DNA of 64,000 nucleotides from Apoderus coryli (lineage: Eukaryota; Arthropoda; Insecta; Coleoptera; Attelabidae): positions 5,001,135-5,065,134 of the forward strand of contig OU452202.1 in assembly GCA_911728435.2 (NCBI GenBank). The letters are read 5' to 3'. Each line of letters opens with the position of its first letter. Within the stretch, counting starts at the first letter, position 1. The notes beneath the pieces are model-generated. The model was not told where the DNA came from. It did not search any database and saw nothing but the letters and a program-made list of their open reading frames with translations. The position numbers and the translations under genes are program-made. Shown piece by piece: positions 1 through 9,100 of this stretch.

Positions 1-1640
1 TAACCTCAAAATTTATGTGAAAAATTTGAATAGCCGAGTTGTTGGTTTTTTATTTTTATCTTTTGCAAAAGAAAATCTTTTTTCACGAAATTTGGTGAAA
101 ACTTACCTTTGTACGTCCCAAATATACAGTAATTTTTTTGATTTAAAATATTCATTGTTTCTCCTTATTTTGACTTAATATCGAAAAAGCACCCTAATTT
201 TCTCAAAATATCTGCTTTTTTTAAAAAATTGGTGTGTTTTTTGTTGGTTGAAATCTTTACTTTATGATGGTATGAAAAAAAATATACATTACTATGATAA
301 ATGTTCTCAGAAAATGCAAATAATGAAAAAAACTCGAATCCGAAAATTTTGTTTGAATCATTATGTATAAATTTGAGCTATTTATTAAAATTTACACTTT
401 AATTACTCGAAAAACGTAACATTTCATGTTATTTTGTAAAATAAAAAAATTACAAATCCAAAAAACATCAAGATTGCAAAACACATGCGAAAACGGTTGT
501 TTTAAATATTAAAAATAGGATTTAAAAAGGATTTCATCTAAAAAATGTGACTGCTGCAATTTTTTTTCAGTAATAAAGTTGATTTATTAAATTCTCATTA
601 CATTTATGTCATAGCAAATCTCATAATAGATAAATATACATGTAAATCGTACCATTTAAATACTTTTTACTGATGACGTTATTTAATTATAATATTTTCA
701 AATACAATAATCTTCTTATTTATAAATACCTTATCTTGCATTCTAATTACTTCTCCATCAGTTTTTGTCTATTTGATGGCATTTCTCCATCGTTAGATTC
801 GACAAACCTTCCGGATTCTAGTGGATCTTCGAAATCTTCAAGACCATCATCGTCTTCGTCTCCAAGATTATTTCCGGTCTGCATTGGTTCTTCATCCACA
901 ATTTCATCTGGATCATCAACTTCCTCGTAGGTTTTTTCTTCCACATTGCAGCATGTTTCAGAACCATGACAATTTGAACATAAATTTGTGCATTTTAAAC
1001 CATGTTTTCGGCAGCCACATTTTAACCTTTTACATCCAGTCACTCAGATATAAGTAATCTTAAAATAGCAATATAATTTAAAGAAGATTCGAAAACTTTC
1101 TCAAAATATTCTAGATGTCTTATTAAATATTAACTTATTTGGTTGTTAATTATAGTAGTATATTATTTCGATTACCAATTTTTTTGTTGAACAATATAAC
1201 ATGAAATCTTACGTTTTTCGAGTAATTAAAGTGTAAATTTTAATAAATAGCTCAAAATTATACATAATGATTTAAAAAATAATTTTCGGATTCGAGTTTT
1301 TTTCATTATTTGCATTTTCTGAGAACATTTACCATAGTAGTGTATATTTTTCTTATACCATCAGAAAGTAGATATTTCAACGAACAAAAAACACCAACTT
1401 TTTTAAAAAAGCAGATATTTTGACGTGAGAATTTTCGATTGAAAATTAGGGTGCTTTTTCGATATTACATCAAAATAAGGTGAACAATTTAATATTTTAA
1501 ATCAAAAAAATTACTGTACGTTTGGGACATACAAAGGTAAGTTTTCACCAAATTTCGTGAAAAAATATTTTTTTTTGCAAAAGATAAAAATACAAAACCA
1601 AAAACTCGGTTATTCGAATTTTTGAAAAAAGTGTCGATAC
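1..1640. mobile_element. Long terminal-inverted-repeat DNA element, cut by the window edge
   Basis: Bases 1 to about 425 reappear inverted at about 1201-1640, with only scattered mismatches over some 420 bp. The arms enclose about 770 bp that hold one small ORF (747-1043, minus). After 1640 the right side continues into sequence of the same style (TTGTAGATCTTTTTATTACC), so the repeat probably extends further and the matching left part lies outside the window. Very long TIRs around a short interior fit a DNA transposon or a non-autonomous derivative. Superfamily is unassigned because neither terminus nor TSD can be seen. Confidence 0.8.
747..1043 (-). CDS. Small protein with cysteine-rich CXC-type zinc motif and acidic tail
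   Basis: An open frame of 98 codons lies between the long inverted repeats. Near its N-terminus is a cluster of nine cysteines in about 28 residues (CKRLKCGCRKHGLKC, then CSNCHG and CC). This spacing resembles the Tesmin/TSO1 CXC zinc-binding motif that often ends insect transposon-borne proteins. The next 50 residues are strongly acidic (runs of Asp and Glu), and the end is basic. No catalytic domain is present, so it is probably the surviving C-terminal exon or domain of a longer element protein. Placement in the centre of the element supports that. The CXC match is family knowledge; the role is inferred. Confidence 0.5.
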   Translation of the reverse strand: MTGCKRLKCGCRKHGLKCTNLCSNCHGSETCCNVEEKTYEEVDDPDEIVDEEPMQTGNNLGDEDDDGLEDFEDPLESGRFVESNDGEMPSNRQKLMEK

Positions 1641-1808
1641 AAAAGTTGTAGATCTTTTTATTACCTATAACTTTGCCATTTAACTTTTTTTCATAGGACT
1701 TGCAGTTTTACCGGAAATCGCGATTAACCGTTTTTTACCCTTAAAAACTCACCCCCTCCCCCTTCCCGACCTCAGATCGCCTGTAATTTATTTTTCCTTT
1801 CATTTTTG
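1641..1808. other. Continuation of the left-edge element, no gene
   Basis: AT-rich non-coding sequence with a C-rich run near 1750 (CACCCCCTCCCCCTTCCC). It is probably the outer part of the right terminal repeat of the first element, whose partner would lie left of the window. Confidence 0.4.
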
Positions 1809-2420
1809 TTATATTCTGAAAAACACTCTGTTAGTGAAGTAAAAATATAATATTATGTTTCTCATAAACTGGCTGCTTGTTTTGAGTAATTCTCGAACTG
1901 GCTTCGTCAGAGTCGTAATTGACTGCTTTCCGTACCAGTGGATTTCCTTGAGCCTCTTCCATAGTGCATGGAGTCGATCTTGAGATCCCTTCGAATCTAC
2001 TTCTAGTGCCACCTTTACAGATTTGCTTTCCGATGCTTCTAATTTATTCAGGTACGATAGGACTGCATAGACCCATGCTGGACTGGCATAGATTAAGGCA
2101 GATCGCATTATTACCCCAACATAACCATAAAACACATTATGCAGATCATCGGATAGACCTCAAGAGGATGCCTTTGTCAGTGTGCAACCTTGGTCCTCCA
2201 TCTAATGCACTTTGTAAAGTGATCAGCTGCGCGTTGAAGATTACTGCTTAGAGTAGAATATATATTTATATAAGGTATTGTACAAAGTTTCTTGGGGATT
2301 GCTGGTGAAGTTGAAGATAAGGTGACCACAGATTGCGACATATATATTTTCTGATTAAGCGCCAAGAAATGTTCAATATATGGCGCAGCAGGTCTGATCT
2401 TTAGCTGGTACACTTAAACA
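1809..2420 (-). pseudogene. Decayed non-LTR retrotransposon reverse transcriptase, C-terminal part
   Basis: The minus strand reads IMRSALIYASPAWVYA followed by KLEA at 2135-2020. This matches the conserved block after the polymerase core of Jockey-type reverse transcriptases (xxPxLxYAxPVWG, then KLQxxQNK). The rest is open but weakly conserved, and the frame is broken near 2140-2180. No catalytic YADD box is present. It is a short, old, 5'- and 3'-truncated fragment. Confidence 0.4.
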
Positions 2421-2751
2421 CTATTCATGTATTAAATAATATTGAACATATTCAAGCGATCGACCTTCTAAAAAGTCATATCTAAATCGTCGTTTTCCTA
2501 TTAATTTGAATGTGACTAAAACAAATTATTTACCTAAAATTACAAAGAATAAATTAAGAAATTTTACAACACTCTTTGTAGAATACATTTGCATAAGGCG
2601 CAGTAAGTTTTTTGCTCGCTCAATTCTGCTCATTAGTTGCTGAAAGATGTCTCTACAGAATAGAAATATCGCATCCATTGAATCAAAAATATTATGAGAT
2701 CAAATCAAACAAAACAACTATTTTCATTACTCAAGTCAAAAAAATACAAAT
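2421..2751. other. AT-rich spacer, no gene seen
   Basis: No reading frame or repeat could be recognised between the reverse transcriptase fragment and the Penelope-like fragment. Confidence 0.4.
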
Positions 2752-3022
2752 CAGGGGTAGAATTAAAATACCTTTTAGAAAATGAAACGTAACTTGCATT
2801 GGGCAAACCAATAGAAATTTGAAAATCCGTGTTAACGAACACAATCTATACACAATCAATATACTAAACTACATTCTAAATCAGTCAAACCCAACTGCTC
2901 TTGTCAAATATAAATATATCTTAGAGAGGTTACACATAAGTACCTTTCATTGTGATAAAATATGCATTCTCAGTGTTCAAAAGATAAAGCTCTCGATTAA
3001 CCTAACAAACTCACTTCTTTAA
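2752..3022 (+). pseudogene. Penelope-like retroelement GIY-YIG endonuclease fragment
   Basis: One frame gives GRIKIPF, a stop, then CIGQTNRNLKIRVNEHN, followed by TALVKYKYILE. This reproduces the GIY-YIG endonuclease block at the C-terminus of Penelope-like elements: the GVYKIPC-like strand, YIGQT with the first glycine and tyrosine region degraded, and the conserved Arg and the EH pair of the catalytic helix. The domain normally nicks DNA to prime reverse transcription. An in-frame stop lies just before the CIGQT motif, and the upstream polymerase is absent. A second fragment of the same kind occurs at 47.4-48.0 kb on the other strand. Confidence 0.7.
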
Positions 3023-3040
3023 TCTAAATTAGAAATAATA

Positions 3041-3607
3041 AAAATTGCATTTTGACTGTAATTTAATTACGATATTCTCTTGAGATAACGCAACTACAAC
3101 TACTACTTTTTATCTCTTGTATTTTGTTCATATTATGTTGCTGAGGTTTCGAATGTTGCTGATTTTCCTCCACGTATAGCATTCTGTCAATGCGTTCTGC
3201 ACAAAATTGTTGAAATTCCTCAACTACTGATGTTGATTTTTTTTACTGATGCAGCGGGTTTTTCAAAAAATGCAATAAGGAATTTTCATAATAACCATTT
3301 ATGGTTTGATGCAAATCCGCATGCTATAGTTGAAGATCGTTTTCAACATCAGTTCTCGTTGAACGCTTGGATTGGAATTATGGGTGACTGGTTAATTGGA
3401 CGCGTATATCGACCAGGAAGACTTAGCGGAGAGGTCTATCGTGATTTTCTGGAACACACGCTTCTTGGATTTCTGGAAAACGTACCATTGGCAATAACAA
3501 ATGCAATGTGGTTTATGCACAATAGTGCACCAGCGCATTTTAGTCCTGAGTTTTTAACATAAACATACGAAAATCGCTGGATTGGCCGAGGTGGACCTCA
3601 CAAAAAA
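3041..3607 (+). pseudogene. mariner-like transposase, internally deleted (DDE_3 family)
   Basis: The frame at 3230-3562 reads FFTDAAGF, then FHNNHLWFDANPHAIVE, SLNAWIGIMGDWLIG and [13 protein letters not shown], and after a stop RWIGRGGP at about 3570-3600. These are the catalytic blocks of the insect mariner/IS630 group. The first Asp (TD) is present, but the second, normally WFMHDGAP, has become WFMHN, so the copy is catalytically dead. The third acidic block is lost where a reverse transcriptase fragment begins. The 5' flank (3041-3150) matches the start of the copy at 22344, which keeps the HTH region missing here, so the two complement each other as relics of one family. Confidence 0.8.
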
Positions 3608-3885
3608 ATTGACAACACGGGTCCAGGTCATTGATGAAAAGAACGAACAACAATGGACCTAAGTTAGAACCCTGGGGTACTCCTGACGTGGCCGAGTAAA
3701 AACAAGATTTAAAGCCGTTGTAAAAGACATATTGTTTGCGATCATGCAAGTATGAGTTGCATAAAGATATCAAGCCGGAAGAAAATCCATCATACGTATG
3801 CAGTTTACTCAGCAATATGCCATGGTCTAGGCTTTGGTGAAATCAGTATAGATTACATCCAGTTGACCGTTAAATAAGAAGATGT
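3608..3885 (-). pseudogene. CR1/Jockey-like reverse transcriptase fragment
   Basis: Read on the minus strand from 3885, the fragment gives [12 protein letters not shown], then after a frameshift [15 protein letters not shown], and then [20 protein letters not shown]. These are reverse transcriptase motifs 3 (D of the TDF block) and 4 (GVPQGSxLGPLLF). The fragment ends exactly where mariner sequence begins at about 3607, so one element is broken by the other. Closely similar motifs ([14 protein letters not shown]) occur in the 23-27 kb element, suggesting the same family. Confidence 0.75.
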
Positions 3886-4469
3886 CCAAATATAGGTAAA
3901 AAAAATTGACAAAATGTCAAAAGTCGAAACGGATAATTTGATTTGAGACATATGTTATAAATTTATAAACCATCAAACTGTTGGCTTAAAATAAAGTTGT
4001 TTTTCGGATTCCGGGACACATAAACCAGTGAATCGACAATATGTCTCAGGTCTCCTGAGACATGACAGATACAAATAAAAGAAGAAAATCTTAGGTTACC
4101 TATACCTACGTATCTTTTAGTGACAAGATAGGTAATTACCATATCTCTTCACCTTTTTCGTATATACCAGTAGTATAGATATCAACTTTAGAAGAATGTA
4201 AGTATAATAAAAATGGTAAATTTTGTGTACAAACTATATTTTCCCCCTAATAAAATTTGAATTTTACTGAAAAGTAGGCAGGAAAAAGTACATTTGAAAT
4301 CCTTTGAAAGTATAATGGTATTTATAAACACGTTTGAAAGCCATACCGACATGACATCTTTTATTGGTACAATTATGTATTACAAGGGATATTAAAATAC
4401 AGTAGCTTTTAGTAGCATTCAGGTAATATAATAAAACATTTATACTCCCTTAAGACTACCACCCTACAG
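3886..4469. other. AT-rich non-coding stretch
   Basis: No coding sequence, inverted repeat or tandem repeat was recognised. Short low-complexity A/T runs dominate. Confidence 0.4.
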
Positions 4470-5240
4470 GATGCAGCAAATCCGTAATTGTGGTGAAGAA
4501 GAAACAGTAGTTTCTGCAAAATCCTTTTTTCACAAGAAGACCAAAGAACAGCTTTGATGTGCGCAAACTGAATATAGTCTATCAAAAACCCACATCCTTA
4601 ACCATTTAAAATTAGATCTACATATAGCCATAAAAAAGTCGAGGTAGCGGTTAGACACTGCTTATCACTTATCGATACCGGCTGTGGATTATTAATGATC
4701 GTGAGACCGGATGTAGTTTTAAAATGGAAACCAATGCATTTTGATCACTGCCTCTCTAAACAGGTCGTTATTGAACTTGTTTTGGACAACATCTTGTATT
4801 AACTTGTTGTACTGGTAATGGACATTACGGACGAAACCTTGCATGTTATGGACTGTATCATTATGTACATGGTTAAGCTCGATAATTGTTATGAAGAAGG
4901 GAGTTGAAGAAATTACTTTATAAATGGAAGATTGTACAGAGGAAACAACACAAGTGATTGTTCAAGAAGACGTCTACGACAACCCATCGAATGGAAACAG
5001 AGTTTTTAAGAATGAGTGGCTAAAGTTGAACATTGAGGTGAAATGTAGATACCGTTCGACGATAATACAAATAATATTGTACGAGTTAGACAAGTTAGGT
5101 GGGTCTCCAAACCGCTGAACATGCAGGTTGATTGAGCCTAGACAAAAAGGTGATGTTGTAAAACACTGTCAGAAACCGCATACTTGTACCAATATAGACA
5201 GTTCTTTGGCAGGATCTCTAATCAATGATTGAGCACAGAA
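4470..5240 (+). pseudogene. Possible Ty3/gypsy-like retrotransposon Gag-Pol junction with aspartic protease
   Basis: A frame at 4636-4910 reads VRHCLSLIDTGCGLLMIVRP, then after about 50 residues VMDITDET. This is the layout of retropepsins in insect Ty3/gypsy elements: a catalytic LIDTG triad, a short strand ending in RPD, and the distal VxDIxDE block. Just upstream (about 4470-4540) is CGEEETVVSAK, which may be a degraded CCHC zinc knuckle. There are at least two in-frame stops and later frameshifts, and no reverse transcriptase or LTR was found. The call rests on the DTG block and its spacing; confidence is moderate. Confidence 0.45.
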
Positions 5241-5763
5241 ATAACGTGAAGGACAATAATTAAAAGTATTACACTTTACTGTGTATTGGAAGAGGTTGAT
5301 ACTAACATCACCTGTTCACACAGCAAAGAATAAAATTTTTTTTGAAAACAAAATCATTTATTCTTTCTAACAAAATTACTACAATACATTTTGAGTCCTC
5401 TAAACAGTGCTAAAAACACTGGTACCAAGGATACTAATAATATCATACGCTACGAACTACATAAGAAAAACAATAATGTAATTTAATCCTTACAATAGAA
5501 AAACAAAAAGAAAAACAAACCGAAAATTTTGACAAAATATAGAGAATTAACGAGAATATATATAGATTAACGTATAGTTCTAAAAAACTTTTTTATTATA
5601 ATGAAAATTTCAATAAAACTAGATATAAAACAATGACAATATATAATTTGAAATATAAATAATACAAAATAACCTTTCAACCTGGTAAGTTACTGAGCAG
5701 TTCTGTCGAGTGGGTTGATGACTGTTGTCTGTAGCCTTTACTTTTACATAAGATTTTGATTGA
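5241..5763. other. AT-rich spacer, no gene seen
   Basis: Only A/T-rich sequence is seen. The last 100 bases lead into the hammerhead-like motif at 5764 and probably belong to the repeat carrying it. Confidence 0.4.
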
Positions 5764-5805
5764 TGCACTGAGGATGTCTGTGTGGGTAGTCGAAACCTGT
5801 CTGTA
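5764..5805 (+). ncRNA. Hammerhead-ribozyme-like motif (copy 1)
   Basis: The plus strand contains, in order, TGCA (5764-5767), CTGAGGA (5768-5774), an extra T, a helix II hairpin (5776-5791), GAAAC (5792-5796), CTGTC and TGTA (5802-5805). TGCA pairs with TGTA (one G-U) as stem I, helix II closes with one T-T mismatch, and AC/GT forms a 2-bp stem III before the GTC cleavage triplet. This is type I hammerhead order with every core position present except for one extra U between A9 and helix II. Confidence 0.5.
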
Positions 5806-7037
5806 AGAATGAATTTGTAATGAAATAAAAGAAAATTTATTTGGAGTTAGACTATGAGTTACTTTCACTCCGAATACTCGTATATACTTAACTGACATGA
5901 AGAACAACTCAACGTTCCAGAGAGTTTTGGATTTCTATTTGAATTTTCCAATTTCAATATTATCAAATTTTATTGGAAGCCTCGTTTTACCACTATACCA
6001 AAACATTTCGACTTTCAGTTTTAATTCATTACGGAGACTGTTGACACTGTTAGCGAAATGCACGTCAAAAAGTGTTTTGGTGATTAGTTAGATGAAGACG
6101 TACAAGTTCGTCTCCATACTAATCGGTTTAATATTTTTGTCCTAATTATCTGTAGGTATAGGGCTTAACTAATTTTTATTTTCATGTTCGTTGTGTATAT
6201 ACAAAAACCAAATTCATTTGACCTTGTTTACTCTTTTACAAGTAATTGGAGCATTAGGCACACTTTTATAGTCGAAAAGTTGCTTTCAATAATATAACAA
6301 AGAGGTTCTACTGCGTAATTGTTGTCGTATTTAGAATCTGTAAACAAACTACCTAGGGGTCATTTTATTATGTTATGCCTTAGTTTAGTGCCGGTATAAA
6401 ATTTCTTTTATGGTACTAAGTAGGTATGAAGCATATTTTTTCGGTATAAACTTTCGGAAATTTTTTCCGAATATTTTATTATCCTAACTTTTACTGACTT
6501 TTCCACTAATATATGTAGTAAAAAAAAAATAAGTGATTAGATAAATTAGATCAACTTTAGTATACAAAAAAAATCTTAGAATTATTACAGTACAGTAGAT
6601 ACGCCGTTGTTAAATTTTTGGACTACATAAAGCTTTGCTGTCAAAAGTTTGGTTTCAATAGTTAAGAAGTAAACAAAAATTACAGTTAAAATATATTTCA
6701 CAGAAGATTCTTTATTCCACCGCTATTAATTTTGACAGGGTCGACGGATGAGATCTGCCGAAAATTCTTGAACTTCACCATTCCTCCTAGAGAATTTTTC
6801 TCAGTATTTGTGAAACCTGATTAATTGAAAAAATACCAAAGAAAATAGTTATTTGTATGCCTAGGCCGCGAAATATAATTTTAGCAAACTGAGAGAAATA
6901 TCGCCGAGGCAAGATAATCTTGAGTCTGCAAAAAAGTTTTGCCGCCATGGTGTACACACTATTTTTCGGACGATTGTCAAATGAATTAAACTAAATAATT
7001 TTATTTGAAAGAAGTAGTCCATACTGAAGTGGAGTAG
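5806..7037. other. AT-rich non-coding stretch
   Basis: No recognisable coding sequence was found. The first part (5806-5910) probably belongs to the repeat carrying the hammerhead-like motif. Short open frames at 5897-6091 and 6861-7079 show no family features and A/T-driven composition. Confidence 0.4.
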
Positions 7038-7109
7038 AATAGTTAAATATTCTTGAAATAAAAGTCGACCTCCACACAATAAATTTAATAAAAATCCTCA
7101 ACAAATGTT

Positions 7110-7150
7110 ACCATACATGTTTCACAGCTCCGGGCTGCATCATCAGTGGT
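7110..7150 (-). ncRNA. Hammerhead-ribozyme-like motif (copy 2, complete core)
   Basis: On the minus strand ACCA pairs with TGGT as stem I. The core reads CTGATGA, an extra T, helix II GCAGC/GCTGT around CCGGA, then GAAAC, AT and GTA. Every conserved hammerhead core base is present. Stem III would be only AC/GT, but ACATGT is self-complementary and could form a longer helix between two RNA copies. Confidence 0.55.
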
Positions 7151-7481
7151 TATAAGAGAAAATTGACGAAAAGCTATGTTATTTAACTAAATTAGTACAT
7201 ATTATTTTGGGAATTTTATTTATTAACTCATTGTGTGAAAAAATAAAAATTTATTGTTAAATTAATTGTCGTTGTTAAACATTTAAAACTAAAACTAATG
7301 AACTTAAAAAGTTCACATTATTACTAATGTACATTAGTTTTAGTTTTAAATGTTTAACAACGACAATTAATTTAACAATAAATTTTTATTTTTTCACACA
7401 ATGAGTTAATAAATAAAATTCCCAAAATAATATGTACTAATTTAGTTAAATAACATAGCTTTTCGTCAATTTTCTCTTATA

Positions 7482-7515
7482 ACCACTGATGATGCAGCCC
7501 GGAGCTGTGAAACAT
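7482..7515 (+). ncRNA. Truncated hammerhead-like motif (copy 3)
   Basis: This is the mirror copy in the right arm of the inverted dimer. It keeps ACCA, CTGATGA, helix II and GAAACAT, but the GTA cleavage triplet and the 3' half of stem I are deleted, so it could not self-cleave alone. Confidence 0.5.
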
Positions 7516-7708
7516 TTTTATTAAATTTATTGTGTGGAGGTCGACTTTTATTTCAAGAATATTTAAATAATTTTAAATAAATAAAAATAATACTATTTTT
7601 TTTTTAAATCAACAGCAGTTCAATTTAAACAAAGCTGCTATAGAAATTACATGTTATATATATTATACAAATCTATCTCACAGTTCTTGTCAAAACACCA
7701 AAAATTAT

Positions 7709-8123
7709 ATGTCTGACTCTGATAGTGATCTTCCGGTATCTTGTACTCCTCCAGAATAAAAAAATATTGGAAACTTGGCTGTTTCTAAATTAATACTTGA
7801 AAAATCCAAACGGCAGTATGAAAAAAGTTACAGCGAGTTTAATGATTGCTGTAAGAAACAGAATGTGCTTATCTGATGCAGAAATCAAGAGTTGTAAAAA
7901 GTTCAACTTTGTGGAGCAATTGTTCTATGTTGAACTGTATGCTGAACGTATGAGAGAAGGGATCGACGTCAGCAAGTTTTCAAGATTAGTACCATTTCTG
8001 AAAAGAAAAGTAGTTGGTTATCGAGCAAAAAAATCAAAACTTTTTATACGTGATCAAATTGAATCATTCCTAAAAGAAGCTAATGATGAAATATACTTAT
8101 TGTTGAAGGTAATTTTTTTTTAA
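7709..8123 (+). pseudogene. Crypton-like tyrosine recombinase, N-terminal fragment
   Basis: A frame from 7709 starts MSDSDSDLPVSCTPPE, meets a stop, then reads KSKRQYEKSYSEFNDCCKKQ. After a frameshift it continues VSKFSRLVPFLKRK, GYRAKKSKLFIRDQIESFL and DEIYLLLK, ending at about 8112. In insect Crypton-type recombinases the same order is seen: an acidic start, a SAM-like core-binding region, then the KKSKVxTxxQIxxFLxEAPDExYLLxKV stretch opening the catalytic domain. The catalytic Arg, His and Tyr blocks that should follow are missing; unrelated repeat sequence begins just after. At least one stop and one frameshift make it a pseudogene. Family assignment is from recalled motif patterns. Confidence 0.55.
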
Positions 8124-8159
8124 AATATGTCAGATGTATTGTTAATTGTACTATTTGTT

Positions 8160-9060
8160 TTTAGCTCTCCATATCATATATGTAATCCTATATGGAGACT
8201 ATTAGTTTCATGATTTTTTTTTTAATTTCACCGGAAATACTTTGATCATTTTATACATAAATAAATATATTTATAGTTCTTCATTATTTATCGGGTGTAG
8301 AAGAAGTAGATTATGCAACTCTCATGTAATTGGTATTAATATACTCGCATAAACCATACGAAACTCACCTTCGGCTCGTTTCGTATCCCAGTTCATGCTC
8401 GTGTATTAATAACCATCATTACATGATCGTTGCATAATATACTATTATATGTAACTAGTTGAATTAATGTTAAAAATGCACGACAAAAATTAATGTACCA
8501 TAGGCGTCCGTGAAAATTATATAAAAGGGTCAGAAAAAATTTGTATCCGTGATAACTCAAGAACCACATGTGGTACGAAAATACTACAGGATATTTATAG
8601 GTGGTGATTAACATTGGGCTTAGGCAAGGGGTTTAAAAGAGGGTTCAAAAATTAAAAAAATCATAGTTCTTAAACTTATCCGAAATATTGAATAATTTTT
8701 TGTGCGTTTAATTAAATATAACATAAAATATTTAACCTAACAATTAGACCACATTCACATTCGAAAAAAGTGTAAAATGGGGTGCAAAGGTTAGAAAAAA
8801 ACGTATTTCTTAAACATAGCAGAAATATTGACTAGTTATTTATAGCTTTGATAGAAAATAACCTACAATAGAATGTGTTATAAATAACTTGTTTTCATAG
8901 GCGTTCGTAAATAGAGTAAAAGGGGTCAAAATAAAAAATATATACTTCCTAAACTTATTCGAAATACGGAATAATTTTTTTGACAGTTTGATTTTGGATC
9001 CATCATTATAGAAAACTTTTTGTTCGTGGAAAGTGAAGATAGAAGATAATACGTGTTAAC
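8160..9060. repeat. Dispersed repeat with large stem-loop and internal tandem units (family C)
   Basis: The start (TCTCCATATCATATA..., 8164-8260) matches 54460-54570. The block 8313-8437 is an imperfect inverted repeat of about 125 bp with the apex CTCACCTTCGGCTC; the counterpart at 55268-55378 has the apex CTCGCCTGCGGCTC. Downstream (8450-9060) come repeated units of the form GGCGTTCGTAAATAG, AAAAGGGG, then CTTATTCGAAATA, seen again at 56580-56890 and 57920-58060. No protein is encoded. The units look like degenerate tandem copies within a non-autonomous element. Confidence 0.65.
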
Positions 9061-9100
9061 TTCAAGGCTAAAAAATTGAATTTTCTATTCAAATCTCATG

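Larger units (their letters stand above)
7038..7563. repeat. Inverted dimer with hammerhead-like motifs (family A)
   Basis: Two arms, 7038-7300 and 7332-7563, are near-perfect reverse complements separated by 31 bp. The left arm has about 22 extra bases just outside its hammerhead motif (about 7094-7116) that the right arm lacks; otherwise the arms match almost base for base, so the structure is young or kept alike by gene conversion. Each arm carries the segment CCACTGATGATGCAGCC. A head-to-head arrangement of a short repeat with ribozyme-like motifs recalls the inverted terminal copies of Penelope-like elements, but no reverse transcriptase is present. Confidence 0.85.

Noticed and set aside
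3540..3607. Reverse transcriptase frame extending into 3540-3607
   Set aside because: That end is the antisense of the mariner block RWIGRGGP; the true junction is near 3607.
8108..8163. GT...AG intron after the Crypton-like fragment
   Set aside because: Downstream sequence is a dispersed repeat with no recombinase continuation.
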